Part shown: piece after piece, positions 5,704-12,603 of the stretch | Layout of the letters: each line of letters starts with the position of its first letter | Position numbering within the stretch: the first letter of the stretch is position 1 | Assembly: GCA_002315315.1 (NCBI GenBank) | Contig: DCGT01000027.1 | Location: 26,595 to 39,617 of the forward strand | Reading direction: 5' to 3' | Length of the DNA: 13,023 nt | DNA from: Faecalibacterium sp. UBA1771 | GTDB taxonomy: Bacteria > Bacillota > Clostridia > Oscillospirales > Ruminococcaceae | Program-made: the position numbers and the translations under genes | Notes under the pieces: model-generated | The model's database searches: none | Seen by the model: the letters and a program-made list of their open reading frames with translations, nothing else | Told to the model about the DNA's origin: nothing

Positions 5704-5732
5704 ATTCTACAACTTTAGGACGGTCAAGTCAA
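5704..5732 (-). promoter_or_regulatory. Promoter of the DUF1292 gene
   Basis: On the minus strand TTGACT (5732-5727), a 17-bp spacer and TAGAAT (5709-5704) lie about 30 nt before the start codon. Each hexamer has one mismatch from the sigma-A consensus. Confidence 0.7.
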
Positions 5733-5765
5733 GGGTATTGAGCAAAAGCATACAAAAAACGGCGC

Positions 5766-5794
5766 TTGACAATATGTTTAAATCGTGAGATACT
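5766..5794 (+). promoter_or_regulatory. Promoter of the GNAT gene
   Basis: A perfect TTGACA (5766-5771) is followed after 17 bp by GATACT (5789-5794). The start codon chosen for the downstream gene is 44 nt further on. It is divergent from the DUF1292 promoter 34 bp away. Confidence 0.6.
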
Positions 5795-5837
5795 ATTCAC
5801 TATATTTTTATTAAGGATGCAGAAAGGATGCGAGGAA

Positions 5838-6278
5838 ATGATACAATTTTTGCCTGCAGAGCCTTTCGACGTTGCCGAGCTGACACGCATTTCGACAGCG
5901 GCGTTTGATTCAGATGCAATAATGTCCGGAGAAGCCGGCGGACCTCCGGATTATGATAACGTCGAATGGCACAGGGAAATGCAGACCGAAGAGCATCTGT
6001 TTAAGCTGACCGACGGCGAATTAATCGTCGGGGGAGCCGTGCTGTTTGCCGATGCCGATAAGATGCATATCGGCAGAATTTGGATTGATCCGGAGCGGTT
6101 CCACCGCGGCTTGGGAACGTTTATGATGAACGAAATAGAGCATCGTTTTGAAGGTATAAAAAAGCTGGAGCTTGACACTCCGCTGTGGAATATACGCACT
6201 AACTCGTTTTATCAAAAGCTCGGCTATACCGCTGTCGGCAAGGATGATGAATTTAATTATTATGAAAAATTTGTTTGA
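5838..6278 (+). CDS. GNAT-family N-acetyltransferase
   Basis: A 146-aa acetyl-CoA-dependent N-acyltransferase. The GNAT fold is visible in order: N-terminal MIQFLPAEPFDVAELTRIST, the strand VGGAVLFADADKMHIGRIWI, then motif A WIDPERFHRGLGTFMMNEIE (the R/Q-x-x-G-x-G/A acetyl-CoA loop is HRGLGT, about residues 91-96). The C-terminal NIRTNSFYQKLGYTAVGKDD, with Asn and the FY-x-K-x-G-Y motif, is usual for the family. The open frame begins further upstream at 5766, but that would place the promoter inside the gene. The ATG at 5838 has AAAGGA 9 nt upstream and fits family length. The acetyl acceptor (amino acid, peptide, antibiotic or protein) cannot be read. The stop codon overlaps the weak promoter region of the next gene. 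Confidence 0.88.
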   Translation: MIQFLPAEPFDVAELTRISTAAFDSDAIMSGEAGGPPDYDNVEWHREMQTEEHLFKLTDGELIVGGAVLFADADKMHIGRIWIDPERFHRGLGTFMMNEIEHRFEGIKKLELDTPLWNIRTNSFYQKLGYTAVGKDDEFNYYEKFV

Positions 6279-6311
6279 CCCTTTTCTGTTGGGCAGGGTT
6301 TATACTATAAT
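6275..6311 (+). promoter_or_regulatory. Probable promoter of the cyclophilin gene
   Basis: A perfect TATAAT (6306-6311), overlapping TATACT (6301-6306), lies about 50 nt before the next start. The best -35 candidate, TTGACC (6275-6280), is 20 bp from TATACT, longer than ideal. It overlaps the stop codon of the acetyltransferase gene. Confidence 0.4.
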
Positions 6312-6364
6312 ATATACATAATATATCCCGATTATTCCCGCTTTTCGGAAATGAGGTGTAGAAT

Positions 6365-7063
6365 TTGAAGAAAATTATTTCCGCATTGCTCGTTGTTCTG
6401 CTTGCGGCAATGCTTTGCTCGTGCAAGAGCCCGTCCGAATCCGTCGACACATCCGAGACACGCATACAGCTTCAAGCGCCGTCGTCGGGGGATATGATTG
6501 CGGTTGTCGAAACCGACCTCGGAACTGTCAAGGCGGTGTTATATCCCGAGTATGCCCCGCTTGCCGTCGAAAACTTTTCGACCCATGCTGAGGAGGGGTA
6601 TTACGACGGCTGTACGTTCCATCGTGTTATTTCCGATTTTCTCGTGCAGTCGGGCGACCCGACCGGCGCGGGCAACGGCGGAGAAAGTATATGGAACTCG
6701 AATTTTACCAATGAATATACCAATGAGCTTCACCACTATGTCGGAGCGCTCGGCGTTGCTACCTCACAGACCGACGGTAACGGCAGTCAGTTCTACATAA
6801 TAACCGGCGGTGAGGTATCGGATGAGCTGATAGACGATATGCGTTCTCAGGGGGCAAAGGGCGGCTTTTCGGATAAGGTCATCGACGCTTACATAGAGCT
6901 GGGCGGCAGACCTACCCTCGATTTCCGTTACACCGTTTTCGGTCAGGTTTATGAGGGAATGGATGTCGTGCAAAAAATCAATGCACTCAAAACAGATAAA
7001 AACGATTGTCCCGTCGATAAGGTTCAGATAAGGAAAATAACGATAGAAACCTATCAAGATTGA
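6365..7063 (+). CDS. Cyclophilin-type peptidyl-prolyl cis-trans isomerase, predicted lipoprotein
   Basis: A 232-aa protein starting at TTG (6365), with GAGGTG 6 nt upstream. The N-terminus MKKIISALLVVLLAAMLCSC is a type II signal peptide with lipobox LCSC, so Cys20 is probably lipidated and the enzyme faces outward on the membrane. After a short Ser-rich linker the cyclophilin domain runs from about residue 42 to 230: VETDLGTVKAVLYPEYAPLAV, then TFHRVISDFLVQSGDPTG (catalytic Arg87, Gln95) and the core GNGSQFYIITG (residues 138-148). It presumably speeds proline isomerisation during folding of exported proteins. A roughly 35-residue insertion (about 150-188) before the final RYTVFGQVYEGMDVV strand is common in Clostridia homologs. 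It is monocistronic or weakly linked to the next gene, which has its own promoter. Confidence 0.93.
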   Translation: MKKIISALLVVLLAAMLCSCKSPSESVDTSETRIQLQAPSSGDMIAVVETDLGTVKAVLYPEYAPLAVENFSTHAEEGYYDGCTFHRVISDFLVQSGDPTGAGNGGESIWNSNFTNEYTNELHHYVGALGVATSQTDGNGSQFYIITGGEVSDELIDDMRSQGAKGGFSDKVIDAYIELGGRPTLDFRYTVFGQVYEGMDVVQKINALKTDKNDCPVDKVQIRKITIETYQD

Positions 7064-7088
7064 CTTTTTTCGGATAATGGAATAATAT
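7060..7088 (+). promoter_or_regulatory. Promoter of the flavin reductase-rubredoxin gene
   Basis: TTGACT (7060-7065), a 17-bp spacer and TAATAT (7083-7088) lie 29 nt before the start codon. The -35 box overlaps the stop codon of the preceding cyclophilin gene. Confidence 0.55.
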
Positions 7089-7116
7089 TAAATTACTAAC
7101 GATACGGAGTATTAAT

Positions 7117-7785
7117 ATGAACATAAACGCACTCAATAAGCTTTCTTACGGCGTCTATATCGTTTCTGCTATGGACGGTACAAGACCCACCGGCTGTGTC
7201 GCCAACAGTACCATGCAGATTACCTCATCGCCTGCTACGATTGCTGTCAGCATCAATCATGGCAACTATACCAACGATTGCATCCGCAAGACCGGCAAGT
7301 TCTCTGTCTCCGTTTTGGGCGAGCACAGCTCAGCCGACCTTATAGGCACCTTTGGCTTCCGTTCTGCCCGCGATATCAACAAGTATTCGGGTGTTGAGCA
7401 CGAGACCCACTGCGATGTACCGGTAGTAGCCGACTGCTGTGCATGGATGGTTTTTTCACTGACCGGCAGCTATGAGACCTCCACCCACACCGTCTTTTTC
7501 GGAATTTTGGAGGATGCCGAGATAGTCAGTGACGATACGCCTATGACCTACGCCTATTATCACAATGTAATCAAAGGCAAGAGTCCCAAGACCGCTCCGA
7601 CCTATATTGAGGATGCACCCGCCGCTCCCGCCTCTCCCGAGGTCGCCGCACCTGCCGCCTCCGGCATAATGGTTTGCGATATCTGCAAATATGAATACAC
7701 CGGTGATATTCCGTTCGACGAGCTGCCCGACGATTGGACCTGTCCGATATGCGGTATGGGCAAATCGGTTTTCAAAGCGAAATAA
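7117..7785 (+). CDS. Flavin reductase-like domain fused to rubredoxin (high-molecular-weight rubredoxin type)
   Basis: A 222-aa two-domain redox protein. Residues about 1-155 are a flavin-reductase-like FMN-binding domain: LNKLSYGVYIVSA, then GCVANSTMQITSSPATIAVSI, KTGKFSVSVLGE and the later VFFGILEDAEI. A Pro/Ala-rich linker (about 165-183) leads to a C-terminal rubredoxin with iron ligands CDIC and CPIC, including DELPDDWTCPICG. Such fusions in acetogens (Hrb) take electrons from NAD(P)H and pass them to flavodiiron NO/O2 reductases; that role here is inference, since no such partner is in the window. The rubredoxin is short: only 18 residues separate the two Cys pairs, against about 29 in classical rubredoxins, and the usual Gly after the first pair is Lys. 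CGGAG 7-8 nt before the ATG supports the start. A strong terminator follows. Confidence 0.92.
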   Translation: MNINALNKLSYGVYIVSAMDGTRPTGCVANSTMQITSSPATIAVSINHGNYTNDCIRKTGKFSVSVLGEHSSADLIGTFGFRSARDINKYSGVEHETHCDVPVVADCCAWMVFSLTGSYETSTHTVFFGILEDAEIVSDDTPMTYAYYHNVIKGKSPKTAPTYIEDAPAAPASPEVAAPAASGIMVCDICKYEYTGDIPFDELPDDWTCPICGMGKSVFKAK

Positions 7786-7838
7786 GTACAGATAATACAG
7801 CTTGGCGTCGTTTAAATTGACGTATATATAAAGTAAAT

Positions 7839-7888
7839 AAAGCAAGGTGCTTCGGCTGTATTGCCGAGTAAGCTCCTTGCTTTTTTTG
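7839..7888 (+). terminator. Rho-independent terminator after the rubredoxin fusion gene
   Basis: AAGCAAGG-T-GC with an inner TTCGGC/GCCGA stem pairs with GC-T-CCTTGCTT and is followed by seven T. The reverse side has a weaker T-rich tail, so it may also stop the minus-strand transcript arriving from the YdcF-family gene. Confidence 0.88.
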
Positions 7889-7972
7889 CTGTCTAAAACA
7901 AATCTATTTCATCTGTCGTTTTATTATATTTACAAAAGTAAAACAAGACCTGCTGATGCTTTCAAGGCGGGA

Positions 7973-8671
7973 TTATTCCCGAATATAATTCCGTTCCTCG
8001 GTTAGTCTGCCGCTCTTAGACATATCGACCGCCTCTCCGAGTACGGCGGGTGAAGCGTCGATAAGGCACATAATAAAATCCTTGTTCTGTGCGAGCAATT
8101 CTCTCAAAATACGATGGATTGCGGAAGCGTATTGCTGTCGGTCGGCGGGAATACCTGTAGCGGTAATACCGATTTGCTTGGCAATATACAGCGCGCGCGG
8201 CAGATGATAAAACTGCGTTACAATGGCAATTTTCTCTGCACCGAATATTTTCTTTGCCCTCACAATGCTGTCATAGGTCGAGAAGCCGGCGTGGTCGAGA
8301 TATATGTCATCCTCGTCTGCGCCGAGCTCCATAGCCTTTGCCTTCATTGCTCCGACCTCGTTATAATCGTCACTTCCGTGGTCACCGCTCATAAGCAGCT
8401 TTGCACCGGTCTGCTTGTACAGCGCCACCGCAGTTTCGACACGGTCGCTAAGCATCGGCGAAGGACTGCCGTCTGCCCATACGCTGCACCCCAAAACGAG
8501 GATACAGTCGTATTCGCCGTTGCAGGCTTCGTCAAAATCGGTTATCATCTCTCCGCCTGCCGACGTTACTCGTGCGGCAACGGCAACAGAGACAACCGCA
8601 ATAACGGCGATAACCGTAAAAACAGCCTTGAGGATTTTTTTAAAAATGTTTCTGTTATTCCTTTTCTTCAC
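7973..8671 (-). CDS. YdcF/SanA-family (DUF218) membrane-anchored protein
   Basis: A 232-aa protein with this start. A basic N-terminus (KKRNNRNIFKK) leads into one transmembrane helix rich in Val, Ile and Ala, then an extracytoplasmic DUF218 domain. Its motifs are YDCILVLGCSVWADGSPSPML, with DRVETAVALYK, the LLMSGDHG loop, STYDSIVRAKKIF and VTQFYHLPRALYIA. E. coli SanA and YdcF relatives affect envelope permeability and cell-wall metabolism; biochemical activity is poorly known. The frame stays open to a GTG at 8749. I prefer the GTG at 8671 because it yields a typical signal-anchor N-terminus, whereas the first 26 codons of the longer form are unlike the family and the upstream start has a GAGG only 3 nt away. 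Both starts are GTG and neither has an ideal ribosome binding site, so the start is uncertain. The family call is sound. Confidence 0.85.
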   Translation of the reverse strand: MKKRNNRNIFKKILKAVFTVIAVIAVVSVAVAARVTSAGGEMITDFDEACNGEYDCILVLGCSVWADGSPSPMLSDRVETAVALYKQTGAKLLMSGDHGSDDYNEVGAMKAKAMELGADEDDIYLDHAGFSTYDSIVRAKKIFGAEKIAIVTQFYHLPRALYIAKQIGITATGIPADRQQYASAIHRILRELLAQNKDFIMCLIDASPAVLGEAVDMSKSGRLTEERNYIRE

Positions 8672-8740
8672 TTGGTCAGCACTTTCCGAAACAGTTCTTT
8701 GCTTTTGCACGGTGTGAATTATGTCTGCGATTAGAACGAG

Positions 8741-8775
8741 AGAGGACACAGACCTCTTTTTAAATTATTATACCA
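8741..8775 (-). promoter_or_regulatory. Extended -10 promoter and leader hairpin of the YdcF-family gene
   Basis: On the minus strand TGGTATAAT (extended -10; TATAAT at 8772-8767) would start transcription near 8760. No good -35 is visible, as is usual for extended -10 promoters. The new RNA would begin with AGAGG-N7-CCTCT (8757-8741), a small hairpin hiding the only ribosome-binding-like sequence of the GTG at 8749. The imperfect palindrome TACCGTATGGTA overlaps the promoter. Confidence 0.45.
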
Positions 8776-8861
8776 TACGGTACAAATAAAAGTCATGGTT
8801 TATTCATCTTGCTTCAACCTAATACCATAGTGTATTGTATTCCGCCGTTATAATTATGTCG

Positions 8862-8895
8862 AAACAAAGCGGAATCGATATTTTACCGATTCCGC
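8862..8895 (-). terminator. Terminator of the metallo-beta-lactamase-fold gene
   Basis: GCGGAATCG (8869-8877) and CGATTCCGC (8887-8895) form a perfect 9-bp stem with a 9-nt loop, followed on the minus strand by TTTGTTTC. It starts 17 nt after the stop codon of the minus-strand gene. Confidence 0.75.
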
Positions 8896-8911
8896 ACACT
8901 GTTATATCATT

Positions 8912-9604
8912 TCAGACGAGTATCCGTACACCTTCGTACATATACGCCGTCATACCGGGGCCGCTTATTGTCATTTCTTTGTCGGCATATCCTCTGCGCG
9001 TGGCGTCTATTGCACGTGAAAGACGGTCGATGATGTCTTTTTCCAGCACCGTTTTTGCGTGAGACGCGATTACGAAGTCAAAATCGTCACTAATGCTTCT
9101 GAGCTTTTCAAGCGAAGCCTGCATTGCGTCAAAATCGCTGTTGGCGTCACCCATAAATACCTGTTCGGACACCGTATCACCGGCAAACAGCAGACGGTTT
9201 TTGCGGTCAAGCAGTACGCAGGAACCGGGCGTGTGACCGGGCATCCAAATGACCTCGAGAATGTGCGAGCCGAGGTCGAAGGTCTCTCCCTCCCACATTG
9301 GGATTAGCTTCGGACGATTCTGCATTTTCTTCATAAGATAGAAATCGGCAGGGGATATATGCACCTCGCTGAAAAGACCCGCGCCGCCGCTGTGGTCGAT
9401 ATGACCGTGAGTAAGCACTACCTCACCGGGGTAATCGGTTACGCTCTCAATAAAGCTTTTTATGTTGCCGGTACCCATTCCTGTGTCTATGAGTAACATA
9501 TTGCCTTGACCGAGTACCAGAAAAGCGTTGCAGACGAACTTTCCGCTGCCCTCATGTATTACAAAAACATTGTCAAACAGCTTCTCAATGGTATGCAATT
9601 CCAT
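8912..9604 (-). CDS. Metallo-beta-lactamase-fold hydrolase
   Basis: A 230-aa cytoplasmic protein of the MBL-fold superfamily. The metal-binding motif THGHIDHSGG gives H66-x-H68-x-D70-H71; further ligands are visible as MPGHTPGS (His124), FAGDTVSE (Asp143) and IASHAKT (His182). This complete set implies a binuclear metal site. The length and the GHTPGS and GDTV segments resemble glyoxalase II-like thioesterases and other small hydrolases; substrate is unknown. The open frame extends upstream to 9694, but the ATG at 9604 begins the conserved part (MELHTIEKLFDNVFVI), has GAAGGG 7 nt upstream, and leaves room for the promoter at 9666-9694. It is divergent from htpG, whose operator is about 130 bp away. 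It has its own terminator. Confidence 0.9.
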   Translation of the reverse strand: MELHTIEKLFDNVFVIHEGSGKFVCNAFLVLGQGNMLLIDTGMGTGNIKSFIESVTDYPGEVVLTHGHIDHSGGAGLFSEVHISPADFYLMKKMQNRPKLIPMWEGETFDLGSHILEVIWMPGHTPGSCVLLDRKNRLLFAGDTVSEQVFMGDANSDFDAMQASLEKLRSISDDFDFVIASHAKTVLEKDIIDRLSRAIDATRRGYADKEMTISGPGMTAYMYEGVRILV

Positions 9605-9665
9605 AGTCTTTCCCTTCCGCGCCGCAGTCGGGCGTCTTTTGCAATTTGAATATATTTGTTTCATT

Positions 9666-9694
9666 ATATTACCAAATTTCAAACATTTTTTCAA
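9666..9694 (-). promoter_or_regulatory. Promoter of the metallo-beta-lactamase-fold gene
   Basis: On the minus strand TTGAAA (9694-9689), a 17-bp spacer and TAATAT (9671-9666) lie about 60 nt before the start codon. It is back-to-back with the htpG promoter, whose -35 begins 8 bp away. Confidence 0.6.
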
Positions 9695-9701
9695 TTAGCT
9701 C

Positions 9702-9729
9702 TTGAAATTATTTTTCGGCTTGCTATAAT
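9702..9729 (+). promoter_or_regulatory. htpG promoter
   Basis: TTGAAA (9702-9707), a 16-bp spacer and a perfect TATAAT (9724-9729) with an upstream TG (TGCTATAAT, extended -10) form a vegetative sigma-A promoter. The predicted start point falls inside the adjoining CIRCE element, so a bound repressor would block initiation. Confidence 0.8.
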
Positions 9730-9764
9730 ATAGTTAGCACTCATTCAATGCGAGTGCTAACTAT
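9730..9764 (+). promoter_or_regulatory. CIRCE operator (HrcA binding site) of htpG
   Basis: TTAGCACTC (9734-9742), 9 bp, then GAGTGCTAA (9752-9760) is a perfect match to the CIRCE consensus, with the arms extending to 13 bp each (9730-9742 and 9752-9764). HrcA binds CIRCE and represses heat-shock genes, usually groESL and hrcA-grpE-dnaK-dnaJ; heat stress titrates GroEL and inactivates HrcA. The element sits between the -10 box and the ribosome binding site of htpG, so it can act at DNA level and also forms a hairpin in the mRNA leader. Confidence 0.95.
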
Positions 9765-9783
9765 ATTTTCGGAGGGAAATAAT

Positions 9784-11652
9784 ATGGCAAAGAAACAGTT
9801 TAAGGCAGAATCAAAGCGTCTGCTTGATTTGATGATAAACTCTATATACACCAACCGCGAGATTTTTATCAGAGAGCTTATTTCCAATGCAAGCGACGCT
9901 ATTGACAAATTATATTACAAGTCGCTGACCGACAGCTCGGTAGATATGAAGCGAAGTGATTTCAAAATCGAGATTGAAATTGACCGCGACAAGAGAACAC
10001 TCACGGTCAAAGACAACGGTATAGGTATGACCAAAGAGGAGCTGGACAACAACCTCGGAGTTATTGCCAAGAGCGGCAGTCGCGAGTTTAATGCCGCCGT
10101 AGACAGCAAGGATATCGACATTATCGGTCAGTTCGGCGTCGGCTTCTATTCTGCTTTTATGGTTGCCGACAGAATTACCGTTGACAGCCGAGCATTCGGA
10201 GCCGACCAAGCCAACCGCTGGGAATCGAACGGAGCTGACGGATACACGGTAGAGCCGTGCGAGCGCGACGGTGTCGGCACGACAATCACTCTTTATCTTA
10301 AGCCCGATACCGATGATGACAAGTACAGCGATTATCTCGACTGCTACCGCATAAGCGGCCTTGTCAAAAAGTATTCCGACTATATCCGTTATCCCATCGT
10401 TATGGATATGGAGCGGGGAAGAATCAAAGAGGGTACCGAGGACGAATATGAGAGCTATACCGAGAGCACAACGCTCAACAGTATGGTGCCTATCTGGAAA
10501 AAGAATAAAAAAGAGGTCGAGGATAAGGATTACAACGAGTTCTATAAAAGCCGCTTCTTCGACTATGATGAACCGCTCGATGTAATCAGTCAGCGCACCG
10601 AGGGTACGGCTACCTATTCCGCCCTTATGTTTATACCGTCGCGTGCTCCGTACAACTTCTATTCCAAGGATTACGAGAAGGGACTCGCACTCTATACCGG
10701 CGGCGTAATGATTATGGAGCGTTGCGCCGACCTGCTCCCCGATTGCTTCAGCTTTATCAAGGGTCTTGTTGATTCCGAGGATTTGTCGCTCAACATCTCC
10801 CGCGAAATGCTGCAGCAGGACAGACAGCTCAAGGTTATTGCCGGTGCACTTGAAAAACGCATCAAAAAAGAGCTTGCCGATATGCTTGCCAATGACCGCG
10901 AAAAGTACGAGAAGTTCTGGAGTGCTTTCGGCTTGCAGATAAAATACGGAGTATATTCCGAGTTCGGTGCGAATAAGGATCTATTGCTCGATCTGCTTAT
11001 GTTCCGTTCTGCCGCAGGCGACAAGATGATAACCCTCAAAGAGTATCGCGATGCTATGCCGGAGGACCAGAAATATATCTATTATGCCGCAGGTGAGGCT
11101 GGACGCGTGTCAACTCCGTCGAGTGAGGCTGTTCGCGCCAAGGGCTACGACATACTTATGATGACCGATGATGTTGACGAATTTGTCGCTCGCACCCTTA
11201 ACGAGTACGACGGAAAGCAGTTCCGTTCGATTTCCGGTGATGATTTGGGTCTGCGCACCGATGACGAAAAGAAAAAGGACGAGGAGCTTCGCAAGGACCA
11301 CGAGGAGCTGTTCGGATTTATAAAGGATTCGTTGGAGGGTAAGGTCACTGATGTAACGCTGTCCGACCGTTTGACCGATTTCCCCGTTTGCGTAACGACA
11401 AAAGGGACAATTTCGCTCGAGATGGAGCGTCTGCTCAACGCAATGCCCGGCTCCGAAAAGGTCACCGCCGAGCGCGTCCTCGAGTTAAACGCAGAGCACC
11501 CCGTTTTTGAAAAGCTCAAAAAGCTGTATGACGATGATAAGGACAAGCTGAAGGAATATGCCGAAATCCTCTACGACGAGGCAATGCTGGTAGAGGGTAT
11601 TCAGCCCGAAAATCCGACCCGTTTCGCCAAGCTCGTGTTTGAACTGATGTAA
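9784..11652 (+). CDS. htpG: Molecular chaperone HtpG (bacterial Hsp90)
   Basis: A 622-aa full-length Hsp90. It is an ATP-dependent dimeric cytosolic chaperone that remodels client proteins together with DnaK. The N-terminal GHKL ATPase domain (about residues 1-225) shows NSIYTNREIFIRELISNASD (catalytic Glu31, Asn35), KDNGIGMT (Asp77, Gly79, Gly81) and IIGQFGVGFYSAFMVADR. The middle domain (about 230-490) includes VPIWKKNKKEVEDKDYNEFY, VDSEDLSLNISREMLQQ (with the catalytic-loop Arg) and the GLQIKYGVYSE region. The C-terminal dimerisation domain ends without a MEEVD tail, as expected in bacteria. The ATG at 9784 is supported by GGAGGG 7 nt upstream; an earlier in-frame ATG at 9748 lies inside the CIRCE element and is not credible. 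It is controlled by CIRCE/HrcA and ended by a terminator at 11659. Confidence 0.98.
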   Translation: MAKKQFKAESKRLLDLMINSIYTNREIFIRELISNASDAIDKLYYKSLTDSSVDMKRSDFKIEIEIDRDKRTLTVKDNGIGMTKEELDNNLGVIAKSGSREFNAAVDSKDIDIIGQFGVGFYSAFMVADRITVDSRAFGADQANRWESNGADGYTVEPCERDGVGTTITLYLKPDTDDDKYSDYLDCYRISGLVKKYSDYIRYPIVMDMERGRIKEGTEDEYESYTESTTLNSMVPIWKKNKKEVEDKDYNEFYKSRFFDYDEPLDVISQRTEGTATYSALMFIPSRAPYNFYSKDYEKGLALYTGGVMIMERCADLLPDCFSFIKGLVDSEDLSLNISREMLQQDRQLKVIAGALEKRIKKELADMLANDREKYEKFWSAFGLQIKYGVYSEFGANKDLLLDLLMFRSAAGDKMITLKEYRDAMPEDQKYIYYAAGEAGRVSTPSSEAVRAKGYDILMMTDDVDEFVARTLNEYDGKQFRSISGDDLGLRTDDEKKKDEELRKDHEELFGFIKDSLEGKVTDVTLSDRLTDFPVCVTTKGTISLEMERLLNAMPGSEKVTAERVLELNAEHPVFEKLKKLYDDDKDKLKEYAEILYDEAMLVEGIQPENPTRFAKLVFELM

Positions 11653-11658
11653 AATATT

Positions 11659-11696
11659 AAAGACTGTCGATAAAGCATCGGCAGTCTTTGTTTTTA
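11659..11696 (+). terminator. Rho-independent terminator of htpG
   Basis: AAAGACTGTCGAT (11659-11671) pairs with ATCGGCAGTCTTT (11677-11689) with one G-U-type mismatch position, a 5-nt loop, and a following T-run. It begins 7 nt after the htpG stop codon. Confidence 0.9.
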
Positions 11697-11791
11697 TAAA
11701 ATAATATTTTGCGAGATTGCGGAACACAGGTGTTCTCAAAGGTAAGGAATCAGCAGGAGAAAAGCCGTGTGTATTGATTTAGGGAATAGGT

Positions 11792-12212
11792 TTATTTTTT
11801 CCTTGTTTTGACCACATTAACTCTGTCGTGGCGTTTCCATAATCCGCCGTAAGCGTTTACGGCATTGCGCAGCTCCTCGGTGAACATCGTCCGCTCCGGC
11901 TCGGCAAGCGAGAGATGGTCGGCGTTGGTCATTGTTATGGCAACAAATTCATCGGCGGTCATATCGACGTCGTATACAAAATCGGATACTTCAATCGGCT
12001 CAAACCCATAATTGATGACGTTCGCCTTATTTATTTTGCAGGTATATGACGTTTCGTGATGGAAATATTTGTCGTAAACCTCATTTTTGCCGCAATAAGT
12101 TCGTCGGGATTGCACACCGAATCGTCGCCGCCGAAAAAATCAAATCGAATTTAAGGTCACCGAAATCATAGGTGCAGTAATCGTCGTTTATCAAATGACA
12201 GTTGTCATGGCC
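11792..12212 (-). pseudogene. Decayed class I SAM-dependent methyltransferase-like gene (C-terminal part)
   Basis: Three minus-strand frames join into one protein-like sequence. The part from about 12212 reads GHDNCHLINDDYCTYDFG and then LKFDLIF, a typical methyltransferase strand-4 segment. The frame breaks at a run of six T (about 12135-12142), where one more T would restore FFGGDDSVCNPDELIAAK. It breaks again at a run of five A (near 12092), where one more A would restore NEVYDKYFHHETSY. The rest is open to the stop at 11792 and ends in a methyltransferase-like tail (DHLSLAEPERTMFTEELRNA, then HDRVNVVKTRKK). A TAA at 12215-12213 precedes the readable part in frame, where a CAA-to-TAA change would connect it to an ATG at 12302. 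The SAM-binding motif I (GxGxG) is absent, so the 5' part is lost. The family call is from general pattern, not an alignment. Confidence 0.55.
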
Positions 12213-12302
12213 TTATCCGTAGCTACCGGATATTTCGGAAACAGTTTCGGTGTCGCTCCTCACCTTATGTCCCGCTGATACCAATAGCGGCAGGTGAATC
12301 AT

Positions 12303-12603
12303 GGCGTACCTTCGTGCGGCTCGAGGCTTTCGCCCAACTTAGGCAACGTATCTGATGAATGTGTATTCAGTTGTCAAGGTGCTCGAGAGGTTTTTTGCCT
12401 CTCAATATCCTTTGCTGACTTTTTTGGCCGAAATGGGAAAACTTTTTTGAAAAATTTCAAATTATTTTTTCAGCTTCTTTCTGCGGAAATAAAAAAGCGC
12501 CCACCACGCCTGAATTTCAGGCGCAATGAGCGCAAAAAATAAGCTCGATGATTTCTCACCGAGATTGGTTGCATATTATTCTATTGAGAGTGCAAACTGG
12601 AAT
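12303..12603 (-). other. Gene-free stretch with rRNA leader/spacer-like sequence
   Basis: I find no gene in this roughly 300-nt gap. Read on the minus strand it shows an A/T-rich run with TTTCAAAAAAG (about 12440-12460), then GAGAGG-N7-CCTCTC (12403-12385), then GAGCACCTTGACAACTGAA (about 12387-12367), and further on GGGCGAAAGCC and GCCGCACGAAGGTACGCC (about 12335-12303). The hairpin plus CCTTGACAACTGAA resembles, from memory, the boxB/boxA antitermination region found in rRNA leaders and 16S-23S spacers of Firmicutes. No rRNA gene is recognisable nearby. The terminator of the kinase-like gene is listed separately. Confidence 0.4.
12491..12533 (-). terminator. Terminator of the P-loop kinase-like gene
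   Basis: On the minus strand an inner perfect stem CGCCTGAA/TTCAGGCG (12507-12523) is enclosed by GCGC/GCGC (12497-12500 and 12530-12533) and followed by TTTTTTATTT. It lies about 70 nt after the stop of the minus-strand gene. GCGCC can alternatively pair with GGCGC (12520-12524); either fold ends right at the T-run. Confidence 0.8.

Noticed and set aside
9748..9783. Upstream ATG in frame with htpG
   Set aside because: The codon lies in the spacer and right arm of the CIRCE operator, close to the predicted transcription start, and has no ribosome binding site; the ATG at 9784 has GGAGGG and the family's conserved start.
12294..12542. 82-codon open frame on the plus strand
   Set aside because: It crosses the rRNA-like stretch and the minus-strand terminator, with no ribosome binding site and no motif.
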